From Spizellomyces punctatus DAOM BR117 (lineage: Eukaryota > Chytridiomycota > Chytridiomycetes > Spizellomycetales > Spizellomycetaceae): 64,000 nucleotides of DNA. Positions 43,593 through 57,150 of this stretch are shown here, in pieces; positions within the stretch are counted from its first letter, which is position 1, and every line of letters begins with the position of its first letter. The stretch spans positions 1,744,295 to 1,808,294 of the forward strand of contig NW_015971539.1 in the NCBI RefSeq assembly GCF_000182565.1, read 5' to 3'. A program made the position numbers and the translations under genes. Below the pieces are notes generated by a model. The model was not told where the DNA came from. It made no database searches and saw only the letters and a program-made list of their open reading frames with translations.

Positions 43593-45555
43593 TCAACCGC
43601 ACTCAGGCTCATCTGTGTACCCGCCGCCTCCTTCAGCTGCATATTCGTCAAATTCAAACTCTCCGCGCAATTCCTGTGTCCACCCATCGCCTCCTTCCAT
43701 GTCGTGTTGTATGCGAAGCTGAGGTTTCCATCGGTTCTTTTTCGATGTCCCCTTTGCGCGAGGCTTTCGTCGAGGTCTTGCGCCAGCTGTGTTCTGTTCA
43801 CCCCTTGCGCTGTCCGCATCTATCAGTTCATCTTTCGAGAACCTTGCTTCGGCTGCTCGTCGTTGCATCGGTATTTTTGCCGTGCGCTCCACAGTGCCTG
43901 GCTTTACCGGCACATATACCGGTGGAGCGGTTTTCAGTGTTGGATTGCGGAATTGACCGCTGGAGCCTGGATCCTGGGGTGGTGACGCGGGGCGTGGGGG
44001 TTGCGTCTCTACTGAATGGGAATACTGTGAGTGAGCCGTACCGCGCGAAACAAGTAGTCATTACAAAAACCATACCAATTTTGTGAACCTGTGAAATGGG
44101 TGGTTTGGGGGTTGAATCGATAACGCGCTTGTTGACGAGATCCAGCGTAATCACTCGTCGTCGTTTCTGCTCCTCCTCGAGTCTACGCTGTTCTTGCGCT
44201 TTCTTCAAGGCTAAGGCACGCTCTTCGGCACTGAGCCACTTGTTCGATGCATCTTCATCGTAGTTGAAGTCACTTGCTTGGTCTGATACGCCAGAGTTAT
44301 AATCGCAAGTAATCAAGAGGTCACCAAGTATCGTCTTACCATGAACTCTCGTTCTTGCAGTGCTATTCCGTTGGAAATCCAACAGTTTTTCCATCTGGGC
44401 TTCGGCGCGCGCTAACGCCTGTTGATCCTTTTCCGTCATGAGAGTCGGGAACTGAGACTGATCGGCGCCATTGGGTGTCCTCGCAATCGACGCAGCAGAA
44501 GGCACCTGAGCACCAGCTGCCTGTCCGTATCGCGCACCTACATAGGCATCTCTACCCCTCCCTACTTTGGACGAACGAGTAGGAACACCCTTGCTCTTCC
44601 TTTCCTGGACAAGTGTGACCTGTTGCTGTTTAGAGTAAACAGGAGTTCCGCAGCAGGGACAAGGTCCTTCCCCTTCCAATCGGCATATCACTTTCCCACA
44701 TGTCAAACAGTTCGTAATCAGTCCATGGGTTGCAGCTGAATTAAGAGCGGGTAAGAAACTGATGCATTGTCAAAAGCACAAGATACAGGAAGTCTGGCAA
44801 CGGGCCATACCTAAGCATTCACAGACCACACGACCGCCAAATCCAGGAGGGGCATTTCCGACTTTCACCATTCCATCCAGACTATCCAGGGTGGCTGCGG
44901 CTGCAGCTACATTCATTCGTTCCTTCTTTCCCTTCTTTTGTTTATACTTTGGTGCTTGTGTGGACCGATCGTCAATCTTCACTGACGATAGTTTGTCGCT
45001 CAACAATTCTCCCTCCAAAGGACGCGATGGTGCTTTCGGAGAAGGTGCACTCGATGTTTTCGATCCCCTGGTTCTGCAAAGTACATACATGAACTCGGAT
45101 CTCAACCGTACAGCGCGTCATGTTTATCCTACCCCTTGAAATAGTCCTCTTCCATATCAGGTTTTCTGTACACATTTTGTTCATCCTTGAAATGCTTCTT
45201 GAGTTGTGCGGGCGATCCGTTTTTACTAGGAGTTGAAGCCTACTATAACGCTAAGTGTTTGTGCCAAGTCACGGATATCGCTAAAGGTTCAAGCAGGCTG
45301 TACCTGAGCGTCAGTGGTTTTCAGCGGTGCCGTCCAGGCCCCTTTCGTAACCACAGGGGGAAACCGTCTTGTATTGAACTCTTGAATAAACAGCACCGCA
45401 GGCGATGAGTCGCCCAGCATGCCAGTTAGAAATTCGACTACCGCTTCAGGGGAAGTAATTTGCAACAAGTACGCCGTGATTTGCTGCAGTTCTTCCCCGT
45501 CTAGGCCCATCAACGCCGATAGGCGGTCCTGCGCCCATCCGTCCACAGTGTTCAT
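43593..45555 (-). CDS. Activating signal cointegrator 1 / RQT4-like zinc-finger protein
   Basis: Orthologue of TRIP4/ASC-1; the yeast form, Rqt4 (YKR023W), is part of the ribosome-quality-control trigger complex that splits collided ribosomes. N-terminus MNTVDGWAQDRLSALMGLDG then ELQQITAYLLQI, VVEFLTGMLG. The zinc finger C2HC5 is seen at about 44640-44715: NCLTCGKVICRLEGEGPC then CCGTPV. After it: AEAQMEKLLDFQRNSTARTRVH and KWLSAEERALAL, with a C-terminal VITLDLVNKRV. The TRIP4 ASCH domain seen in animals is absent; the protein ends in a basic tail, as in yeast. The zinc-finger and LLDFQR...RTRV blocks give confidence. Other exons were joined by frame. Confidence 0.85.
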
Positions 45556-45858
45556 TTGAGACGATGAGTGCTCCTGGTCCAGAGTGTGCTGTGGGCGAGT
45601 TTCCAATGCTTGACATGAGTCATTGTTGATATAGCAACAGTAGAATACACGTGCCTTGATGATGCAACTCTTTGGAGGCAAGTTCCCGACGACTTTTGCG
45701 TCTTGTCCTGCACCTCCTAAAAGACAATTTGACTAGCAGGTGAGCTATGGAACAGTCGGATTGCGAATGCACTATTGCAAGCAACTCACTATCGACGTCC
45801 CTCCTACTTCAGCCTTTTGCCTGGCTTTCTCTAGAGACCTTTAATAGACGGGGCAGAA
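45556..45858. promoter_or_regulatory. Divergent promoter (303 bp)
   Basis: Between the ATGs of the RQT4-like gene (minus) and the phosphotransferase gene (plus). No distinct element recognised. Confidence 0.45.
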
Positions 45859-47846
45859 ATGGCCTTCTTCACACCACAAGACGTTAAAGCTTTGAAAAGC
45901 TACAAATACAGCGGAGTAGACAAGTCGATAATATCGCGATACATAGTTTGTATCTTCCCGTCCTTGTCAGAACCTTTATTTGCTTCCGTGTAAGCCATAA
46001 CCATTCTCACTTGTGATAGTTGAATCCCTACTGGTGGAACAACTTGGTCAAGATTTTCCCATTATGGTTTGCGTACGTATACTAACAGAGAGAATCCTTG
46101 ATGTGATGCTGGGTCGGTACTGATTGGAACGTAATATCATGTGTAGCCCCAACCTCATAACGCTGACGGGTCTGAGCATTGTTGGGGCCAACGTCATGCT
46201 CCTTCTCTACTACTCGCCTGACCTTCAAGAACCATGTCCGAATTGGGTCTACTACAGGCAAGGAGAGACGAGTATATGAGCTAGTTTGACTCAGATCCTT
46301 AATAGAGAACTAATTCGAGGACTGCCTATAGTTTTGCTGTCGGCCTCTTTCTATACCAGTCCTTCGACTCGATAGATGGAAAACAAGCGCGTCGAACGGG
46401 GACGAGTGGACCTCTCGGGGAGCTTTTTGATCAGTGAGTGTACGAATCGTGATTACCGCTGTCTGCCAGAAAACCTTACCCATGTTTCCGTGCAGTGGTA
46501 TGCATTGTGTGCGCAATTGCCACGCCAGGATTAGTCAACCTATAGCTATCATTTGATATCACAACTAACTTAATTTGTTGTATTAAACCATAGGATGTGA
46601 TGCCCTCAATACCACAGTACGTAGAGTTGGTGCATTCGATTGTCTCATCGCGTCGCTAACCAGGCAAGCTCTACCATTAGTTAGGAGGACTTCTACTTGG
46701 TTCGGCAATGAATCTTCATCAGTCATGGTGGCTGATTTTCAGTTTGATGTCCGGTAAGTCCTTGCATTAGCTCTGTCTTTGAGGATACGTCGCATACCCA
46801 CATGTCGTAGCGCTTGGCAATTTTTATCTGAGTACATGGGAAGAATATCACACTGGAACATTATATCTTAGTTACTGCAGTGGGCCCGTGGAGGGCATTC
46901 TGTTGATCGTGTTCATTTTCATAGTATCTGGCCGATATGGTGAGTGAACGGATATACCGATTTCATACACTGGCATCTTCTAACAATAGTGCAGGGCCTG
47001 AAATCTGGGATCGCCGTATATCTGCCACGTTTCCGAGTGTCGCTTCTCTCCTGCCTTCTACAATTGCGGAATTAAGGCTGAACGAATACTTTCTTGGTAT
47101 TGGTGCGGTGTTTCTTGTATTCAATATTGTCAGCGGGTATGTCGCTTTGTTGTCAAAAAAGGCACTGCTGCAGCCTCAACGTATGTTGTTGTAGGGGATT
47201 GAACGTCTTCCGCGCCTCCGGTGCACGGAAAAGGAGCACCGTTGTTGCTATGCTGGGCCTTCTTCCCTTTGTTGCCTTCACTTTTGGCATTTTCACGTGG
47301 CTGAAACTCTCGCCATCTATTCTAACGACGCATCTAATCCCCTTTTCGTTACTGGTCGGCTGTCTATTTGGTCACCAAGTCGGAAAGATGATTATCGCGC
47401 ACGTCTGTCGGCGCTCATTCCCATACTTTGATTTTCCGATTTTCTTGATCGTAACGATCGGGAACTTGAGTGCCTTTGTTTTCCGTAATTGGGAGCTTAC
47501 GGATGGTGCCAATTCTGGTCCCGTCCTCCGTAGCGCTTTTCCCAATGAGCTGTCTCACTGGCTTCAGGGTCTCTTGGAAAAACTCTTTGGTCACGTGGAA
47601 AGGATTGAGGACGCTGCTTTCATGGAAGGAACTATTGTGCATGTTCTGCTCTGTGTTGCCGTCTTTGCGTATCTGAGATTTGCGTTAAGGGTGATTCACG
47701 AACTGTGCGAGATCTTTGACTGTCATTGCCTGAGGATCAAGAAGAAAGTTATCAAAGTTCATGGAACTGCAAAGTTTCCGCATGGAAAGGTTGGACGGGA
47801 GGGTACCCCTGGGAGGATGGGGGAAGAAAATCGAAAGTTGGAATAG
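45859..47846 (+). CDS. Choline/ethanolaminephosphotransferase
   Basis: ER/Golgi membrane enzyme that transfers phosphocholine or phosphoethanolamine from the CDP-alcohol to diacylglycerol, the last step of the Kennedy pathway. Start [19 protein letters not shown], then [20 protein letters not shown]. The CDP-alcohol phosphatidyltransferase motif DG-x2-AR-x8-G-x3-D-x3-D is complete: [19 protein letters not shown] then HGCD. The last part depends on an unusual splice: GAT CA ends at 46433, a 2-nt exon TG (46496-46497) follows, and GATGTGAT opens at 46594, together giving Asp-His-Gly-Cys-Asp. The rest has about eight hydrophobic spans and a basic C-terminus ending at 47846. Specificity (choline versus ethanolamine) is not decided here. 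Confidence 0.92.
46496..46497 (+). other. Predicted 2-nt microexon
   Basis: Two bases (TG) bordered by an acceptor (ttccgtgcag ending 46495) and a donor (gtatgc from 46498). Including them restores His-Gly-Cys-Asp in the catalytic motif; skipping them creates an in-frame CAG-ATG-TGA stop. Confidence 0.7.
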
Positions 47847-48030
47847 ATGGGATTATCGGTGTAAGGATAAATTACGCTTATAATAGTTGATAGTATACAG
47901 TGGTCAAGAATGATTCTTCTTTCATTGGTGCTTGCCTCGCCACTGATGTATGCGCCAGATGTCATGTCATCTCATTTCATGTACATTGTATTACATATTT
48001 ACAAATGTTTACGGTCATCATGATATATCA

Positions 48031-48644
48031 TCATGCCTTTCTACCCTTCGTTGCCTTTTTTGGCTTTGGTTTTGTCACGCTACCCTTACTTGTACTCGCT
48101 CTCTTCGAAGGAACCTCAGTCCCCTTCTCCCGCCCAACATCCACATCATCCTCTTCATCTGGATTCCAGTCGGATACTGTGACGGTTGTGACTCTCGTTG
48201 CGCTTGGGATGGTGGATACCGTTTCCGGTGTCGCTGCTTCGTCTTTGCTGGCAACGGCTTCTATGCGTTCGAGGTCGGAAACTATAAGGTGGCGCTTATT
48301 CTACGAATGCGAATAAGGTTAGGCTCTTGGGGAGCTCTAGCGCCCAACCCCGGACAAAAAATATCACATCATACATTCTCTTTACGCAATTCTCTCCGCT
48401 CCTCCTTTATTTTTTGTTCATATCGTTCCTTTGCTTTCCGCTTTTGCTCTAGTTTGCGTTTATGGAAGCCTGTCAGAAAGTCTCTGTGCTTGTGCGTCCA
48501 AAGTGAGTGAATTGCAACAATGAAATAGTGGGATTCTTGACGGATTTCGATTTACCTTCGTGCGCTTTCATCGTAGACTAGTTCGGTGAGTTCTGTTGTT
48601 GAGCGGCGGGTGCGAGGTTTGGACTTTAATGTTTTTCGAGCCAT
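48031..48644 (-). CDS. RRP17: Ribosomal RNA-processing protein 17 (NOL12 family)
   Basis: Nucleolar protein; yeast Rrp17 is a 5'-3' exonuclease for pre-60S rRNA trimming. Start MARKTLKSKPRTRRSTTE at 48644, then LVYDESAR joined over an intron to RDFLTGFHKRKLEQKRKAKERYE, the defining NOL12 motif (D-x-LTGFHKRK followed by a long Lys/Arg/Glu helix). A further intron follows near 48385, then an acidic and Thr-rich tail ending SVTKPKPKKATKGRKA and TGA at 48033-48031. The protein is small (about 190 residues), as usual. The middle splice sites were not fixed exactly. Confidence 0.85.
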
Positions 48645-48832
48645 AATGTTCTGCTTTTTTGTAGTGTTGAAAACCCCAAAAATGCAAGTTGAGTTTATGT
48701 TGTCAGCAATGGGCGCGCATCACGTGTTTTACGCACCATGGCAATGTCCGAGAGGGACTGGGGGTTTGGACAAGCCAGCGGATCTTGAGCTTCTTTGTCA
48801 TAAGCATCATTGTTCCAAAAAACTCTACAAAA
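48645..48832. promoter_or_regulatory. Divergent promoter (188 bp)
   Basis: Between RRP17 (minus) and NAA50 (plus) start codons. No distinct element recognised. Confidence 0.45.
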
Positions 48833-49533
48833 ATGACAACGACAGCAACGACTTCACCACCTGACGCAACACCCGGAACCCCCTCATCCACTGACCACGC
48901 AAAATATTTTCGAAAAGCACTGGGAGATGTCACGCCGAATAATATGGGACAGATCAAAGCAGTCAATTTGGTCCTGTTTCCTGTTAAATATAGCGACGAG
49001 TTTTATAAAGCTGCATTGCAGGTTGGGGAGTTTGCAAAACTAGGTGAGTGTAATCGTTTGAAGTAAATTCGTTTTCTGTATGGAAAGAGGCGCTAATGGT
49101 TACGTTTTTTGGGGGTAACTCTCATAGCGTATTTTAATGACGTTTGTGTGGGGGGTGTTATTTGCGTTAAGCAGGCAGATAAGGAGACGGGAGCAAACAG
49201 ACTTTATATTGCAACGCTCGGTGTTTTGGCTGCCTATAGAAGATTAGGACTGGGTATGTATGGAACTTTAGGGGTGCTTGATTATACATTTGTACGCTAA
49301 CGCTACAGGTTCATCTAGGTACGATGCTCCTCGACCACGTCCTTAGGCAAGCTGCCCTGGCAAAAGATAAACAAAAGATATCTGAAGTTTATCTACATGT
49401 GCAGACAACTAATGAGGACGCATTAGAGTTTTATAAGCATCGGGGGTTCGAGGTGACAAGTACGGAGGAGGGCTATTACAAGCAAGGCCCTGATCCAAAT
49501 GCGTATGTTCTGACAAAGAAAATTGCGGCGTAG
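48833..49533 (+). CDS. NAA50: N-alpha-acetyltransferase NAA50
   Basis: GNAT-fold acetyltransferase that acts on nascent Met-starting N-termini, partner of the NatA complex. After a Thr/Pro-rich leader comes the classic start LGDVTPNNMGQIKAVN and LFPVKYSDEFYKA; across an intron AYFNDVCVGGVICV, LYIATLGVLAAYRRLGLGTMLL with the acetyl-CoA loop R-R-x-G-x-G, then YLHVQTTNEDALEFYKHRGFEV and YYKQGPDPNAYVL. All family blocks are in order. Introns near 49044-49127 and 49253-49319. Start 48833 gives the MTTTATTSPP leader; any ATG further upstream would add residues not seen in the family. Confidence 0.94.
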
Positions 49534-49738
49534 ATATTTGGGAATAGAATTGATTGCATTCTGACACTTTAGAGCATTATTTTATTTATACTTGACAATA
49601 AGGGTAAAAATATATTTGATATGGTCCAGAAGTTTGTAACAACAAGTGTCCACTCATGCTAACAGACGACCATCCTACTTACTGTCCAATATCGATCTAT
49701 GAACCCCAGCCCCACCCCATATTAAAGCGAACCCCCTC

Positions 49739-52231
<2,493 letters not shown>

Positions 52232-52868
52232 GGTTTCTTTTTAATGCCTCCTACAAGTCGTAAAAATGGGGTAATTGTGCTGAGATGACAAGAAATTGGA
52301 AATGTATTAAAAGCCGCGTCGAAATGAGGAAAGGGCGGACAATCGTTTGTCACTAGATTGCCAAAGGTGCAACAACATACGTGGAGGCAGGTCTTTTATA
52401 GCCGTTAGTTGATAACCGTACGGAGGGCTGGTTCAAAAAAAAACCAAAGGCGATGATGATGATGCCCCACGTAGAGAGATGTGTGGCTGAACAAGAAACC
52501 TTTCATGAAAGGATTTCCTCAGCGCGCGACGCGGGGACCGTTTTTTGCTTAGCCCATTTTTTTTATTTATGTCTTCCAAATGGGATTTTCTTTACGGCTT
52601 TCTTACTGCGGCCGTTTGACCTTTTAGGATTTGCATACGGTGGACGCTGCCGTGGACCATTGGAAGGGCGGCGGGGAACATTGGCGGGGGAGGCAGTGAA
52701 CATTTGGCCGGAGGCAGTGTATTCTGAAATATCGTTGATGTCCGAAAAGCTGGAAATCTGACGCGCTTCTGATGCTGACTAAGGCGCTATTTCCGCTCTC
52801 GACTTTTTTCCTTGTCGACATCTTGGTTAACTACTCTCTACTTGCGATACACTGATACAATATCCAAT
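52232..52868. promoter_or_regulatory. Divergent promoter between GFA1 and Kintoun gene (637 bp)
   Basis: Head-to-head intergenic region with a short A-rich run around 52433-52446. Holds both promoters. The open frames here are low-complexity and unconvincing. Confidence 0.45.
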
Positions 52869-54798
52869 ATGGCGGCAACGGAAGGAAGGAAGCTAGATAT
52901 CACGCCAGAGGTTGGTACCTGCTGCGCTCATGGCGCGTGAGGACCAATAGCTTGTGTTGACACGCTGCGCAGGAATACAAAAAGATTGAACAGTCGTTGA
53001 AAAATGATCAATTTCGCAGCCTGTTTATGGATTACATGAAGGAAATTGCTGACCCCGAGAACCGCAAGGTGCGTAATTGATCTAATGTTCATCATCGGTG
53101 GTGTTAGCTTAGGTTCTTTTGCATCTCAGTTGTATGAAGCTGAATTGACGCAATTGGAAGCTGAACGAGGCAACAATATCCGCTTTGTGAAACCCACTGC
53201 AGGCTACGTCGTCAAAACGGCCTTTGCACAGGGTGGCGAAAAAGTGTTTATAAATATCTGTACCTCTCCTGAAATTGCGGAAGCCAAACCCAATACCACA
53301 TCTGCCGTTCAAGGAGCCGGACAGAGTTGGTCTATACCTTACAGCCTTGCGCCATCTAGGGAGGACGTTGATCATGGTGAGCCTTTGCATTACGCCAAGC
53401 ATGTTCATTCACAAGATTGTACAGACGATTAACGATGGATATGTGATCAGCTAATAAAAAGTGTACGGTTTATGACTGCGTCTTCCATCCCGAGACGTAT
53501 GCAAAAGGCGTGCGAAATCCAAAATTTGACAAACTGCTCGTGTCGACGGCTATAGAAGGCATCGAACGGCAGTTTAATGTCAAACTGGAAAAAAGTAGGA
53601 ACTAGTTGTTTTTTGGGTTAGATCCGCAGCTTACCAAACACATTTTATAGAGTATAAAACACCAAAGATGAAATTCAAGGGCACCCCTTCTACCACCGTG
53701 ATCCGAACCGCCGACCCAACACTAACACCACAATCTGATACAACAACCCAATTCCTTGAACAGCTCCAATCTGGAGTGAAACCCACATCGACCTCGAAAC
53801 CTGCCACACCCTCCAAACCACTCATTCAAGAACTTCCAGAAACAAGGAAACACGCATCAGCGGCTCCTGCAGCCGAAGTCGTTCCAAAATGCACCATCAT
53901 TCATCGAGGTATTAATAATGACTATCAGCGGTTCACAGAGGAACGGGAAAAACAAGTTGGAGCAAGACCGGATGCGTTGGTGGTCAGGATTGAGTTACCT
54001 GGCGTGGTATGTATCGGATAATACTCTTTTCATTCCTTCAGTCATTGAACCCAACTAACAATTTTCGAACAGTCTACGGCAGCCCAAGTTGATCTCAATA
54101 CCCATCTTCAATCCATCGACCTTGTCGTTCCTCAGAAATATAAACTCAACCTCCCGTTACCCTTCCCTGTCCACCATGATCATGGTACCGCAAAGTTTGA
54201 TCGGACAAGGCAAGAACTAGTCGTAACACTACCTGTCGTACCACCTCCAAAGACATCCTTGGTAAGATATAGACTTTTATACACTGTTTCGATAAGCGTT
54301 AAATGGGTACTTGTTATGTAGCCTGAATCGGATGCACCGTTTGAAGAGGATGAAGTTGGACAAGTTCCGCCCTCTCCGACTTGTTCTGAGCAGTCCGATG
54401 GATGGATTAGAGTAAAGTCTCCCGAGGAGCTTCGGAAGGTGGACCAATGCGATGGGGAAGCGAAGGGAGACGGACAAGATGATGAGGATGCGCTGACTTT
54501 GCAGGGTGCATCCAAATCAGAGCATTTGAGTGCGGGCGAACATAGCATCATGGACGAGGAGGTCTGCGATACACCAAAGGACGTAGAACAAGAGAATGTG
54601 GAAATAGATGGGCATACTGCCATTATTCCTGCGGTACAACCAAACGAAACGACTACTCCTCCCATCTCGCTGGACGAATCCAACGATTCATCAAAGAGCC
54701 AAATTACCTCTCAAGTTGGCAACGACATTAAACAGAAGGCTGTACAACCAGTGTCAGTCCAATTTGTGAATACGCTCATATATGATTTAGATGATTAA
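52869..54798 (+). CDS. Dynein assembly factor Kintoun (DNAAF2)-like PIH1 protein
   Basis: Hsp90 co-chaperone that pre-assembles axonemal dynein arms in the cytoplasm. Start MAATEGRKLDITPE at 52869, exon 2 EYKKIEQSLKNDQFRSLF, then LYEAELTQLEAERG and the PIH1 N-domain GYVVKTAFAQGGEKVFINIC, SWSIPYSLAP and YDCVFHPETYAKGVRNPKF. The C-terminal CS-like half follows: DALVVRIELPGV joined over an intron to STAAQVDLNTHLQSIDLVV, KYKLNLPLPFPV, DHGTAKFDRTRQELVVTLPV. That pairing (PIH1 plus CS with KAKF-D-x-x-x-x-L-VVTLPV) is Kintoun-like rather than PIH1D1. The tail is acidic and disordered. Stop TAA at 54796-54798. Confidence 0.85.
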
Positions 54799-54880
54799 GT
54801 GTGGCCATCTGGGCATAATTTATACAAAAAAAAAAAAAGAAAACTATAGTTTCTAAAATAGTAATATATATAATTTATTT

Positions 54881-56635
54881 TTATCTCCCTCCTTCCTGGT
54901 TTACTGGGGTTGTGTTATTCCCATTTGAATAAAGTTGCCGTCGTCGTTCGATTTCACAACTACATAATCGTCGTTTAGGTTTAGGTTTTCCCCGAGTATC
55001 GGATGACAGACTTGCATCTTTATGCCAATTCGCTTCATGGGTCGTTTTCTCTACATCAATCTCCCTGCATGCAGTACAACAATACATACCCATATTTTCA
55101 GTTGGACTCTTTACAGAGTGCGACTCAAAGCAGGGGGTGCAGCATGTCACCAATAAATGACATCCGGTACCGATACATTTTTGAAGGGCAGCGGTAGGTG
55201 TACCACACTTGTAACAAAACGACACTGCATCCTCGTTCACGTCGTTTTGCACCCCAAGACTCTGCCTAGCATCAAACACATAATTCCTGCCCTTGAATAA
55301 ACTCTCCCCTCCACTTTCCTTGACCCATTCTAAATAATTGTGTATGCCCCCCTCGAGCATGATGACGGGTACTCCCATTTCCTCACTCAACCAAGCCGAG
55401 GCTTTTTCACAGCGGATTCCACCGGTGCAGTAAGTCAGAATAGCCTTTCGGGAGGAAAAGGTTGGCTTGTTTTGGTGAATGTAGGTGGGGAGGGTGGAGA
55501 AGCGGCGGATGGGGGGTAGAACAGCGGATGGGAAATGACCAATGCGCGTCTCGTAGTGGTTACGCACGTCCAGGAGGATATAGTCGTCCTTGTTGTTTGG
55601 GAGGGTTGAGAGGAGGGAATGGAACTCGGGTGGTGCGAGAGCAACGACTTTTGGATCCTTTGATTCGGGTGTAGATGGGTCATATTGATTGGATTCTTCC
55701 CATATCCCTCCTCTCATCCTTTTTGGAACCCAATCTCGTACTCCAAATGGACAAATCTCATCAACGACCTTGACGCTCAACCCATCAAATACATGCACAC
55801 ACCCTTCAGAAGGTTTAAAAAACAACCGTCGTCTCTCTGCATCATTCTTCAATTCTAACCCGCTCAACACCTCATGCTCTACCATGACATCCACATACTC
55901 TGTGATATTCCGCGTTTCTCCCGCAACGGTGATATTCAGCCCCTCGTGTGCAATTCGGAGCTTGCCACTGAGTCCTAACCGTGTACACAAATCTTTTTGG
56001 AATGCTGCAACGTCTTCGGGGTCATGGATGGGGGTGTATCTGTAAAAAAGGAGAACGGTGCCTGATTTGGCGTGGAGGGCGTCGCATGGGAGCGTAACGG
56101 GATCCGACCCGCCTCGTGCTGCTCGACGGGTGTGGAATTGGCATGTATTTTGTGGGGGTTTGACTTGTCGTGGTGGGGATGCGAGGAAATGGGATTCAAG
56201 AGCTGCTAGTTTGTCGGCATGTGCTGTGTGAATGTGTCGGGATATGCTTGAATGGGTCGTAAATGTCTTGGAACAACAGGACCATGTAGGCTCGGTACCA
56301 GTGTCATTGGTGTCGTGAGTCTGGAGTAATGAATGCACAAACTGTTGGACGGCTTGCCGTTTGGCTGCCCGCTTTTGAGTGCCGCTAACAAAAGCGGGTG
56401 TGGGCGACAATGTTGTTGCGGTCATTGGAAGAGTTTTGAACCGTTGGAGAAATCGCAAGAACGATTTGGAAGTTGGAAGTGTTCTTGCAACTTGCCGCTG
56501 TGCCACAATTGGGTTGCTATAGACGACAAATATATTACAAACAATGTCAAACGACCAACACCGCACTCGTTTTAAGCAGTGAACACCTTTCTTTTCCCAA
56601 TATGATGGACTATAATGGACCATAAAAAAGACCAC
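54881..56635 (-). CDS. TSTD2/TrhO-type rhodanese with N-terminal C2H2 finger
   Basis: Rhodanese-domain protein related to bacterial TrhO, which hydroxylates uridine-34 of some tRNAs. Single long exon of 584 codons if begun at 56635; ATG at 56425 (MTATTLSP) is in frame and may be the true start, though the extra leader is Arg-rich like a mitochondrial presequence. C2H2 finger CCSKTFTTHSSISRHIHTAH, then the acylphosphatase-like TrhO half (VLLFYRYTPIHDPEDVA and GLNITVAG), then DYILLDVRNHYETRIGHF and the active-site loop TYCTGGIRCEKASAWL with its catalytic cysteine. The C-terminus has paired cysteines (FCYKCG, CC, CC) suggesting a zinc-binding end, as in animal TSTD2. Confidence 0.88.
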   Translation of the reverse strand: MVFFMVHYSPSYWEKKGVHCLKRVRCWSFDIVCNIFVVYSNPIVAQRQVARTLPTSKSFLRFLQRFKTLPMTATTLSPTPAFVSGTQKRAAKRQAVQQFVHSLLQTHDTNDTGTEPTWSCCSKTFTTHSSISRHIHTAHADKLAALESHFLASPPRQVKPPQNTCQFHTRRAARGGSDPVTLPCDALHAKSGTVLLFYRYTPIHDPEDVAAFQKDLCTRLGLSGKLRIAHEGLNITVAGETRNITEYVDVMVEHEVLSGLELKNDAERRRLFFKPSEGCVHVFDGLSVKVVDEICPFGVRDWVPKRMRGGIWEESNQYDPSTPESKDPKVVALAPPEFHSLLSTLPNNKDDYILLDVRNHYETRIGHFPSAVLPPIRRFSTLPTYIHQNKPTFSSRKAILTYCTGGIRCEKASAWLSEEMGVPVIMLEGGIHNYLEWVKESGGESLFKGRNYVFDARQSLGVQNDVNEDAVSFCYKCGTPTAALQKCIGTGCHLLVTCCTPCFESHSVKSPTENMGMYCCTACREIDVEKTTHEANWHKDASLSSDTRGKPKPKRRLCSCEIERRRQLYSNGNNTTPVNQEGGR

Positions 56636-57150
56636 AATAAAGATCTAAGTTACAAAACGTACTCGTGTCCACTAGCAATGAACAATAAACAATAAACCGA
56701 AAGTCAAAACGACCTGCTCCAACAACCACGAGGGATGACAACATTTATTTTGACTAAACAGGATATGCACCTATAAAGGACCTCACGACAGATCTTTTCG
56801 GTTCATACACAACTCGCTCAACATCGTTCCATGTAATGCACATCTCTAGGTACCGCTTCCCAAATGACACTACGATATATAAACTCAACCATCGTGCACA
56901 CTCAAAGACCTATAGCTCGTCCAAATGTATGCTCCCTCTTTTTAAAATACATGCCATACTAGTGGTTTTGGCAAGTACCAGTAAATGGTCAACGCTATAC
57001 CAAAACACCATAAACACAGCAGCTAAAGTCGACATCACGTAATCCATCACATAATCACTGCGCCATAACCCGCGACATCCTCCTCCGCTACACATCTTTT
57101 CCTACCGACCACCCAACAAAAACCTTGAACCCAAAAACAAACAGTCCACC
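56636..57150. other. Intergenic region (515 bp)
   Basis: Upstream of the rhodanese gene (minus) and the SNARE gene (plus), so it is a divergent promoter region. A 67-codon open frame at about 56836 is unconvincing. Confidence 0.45.
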
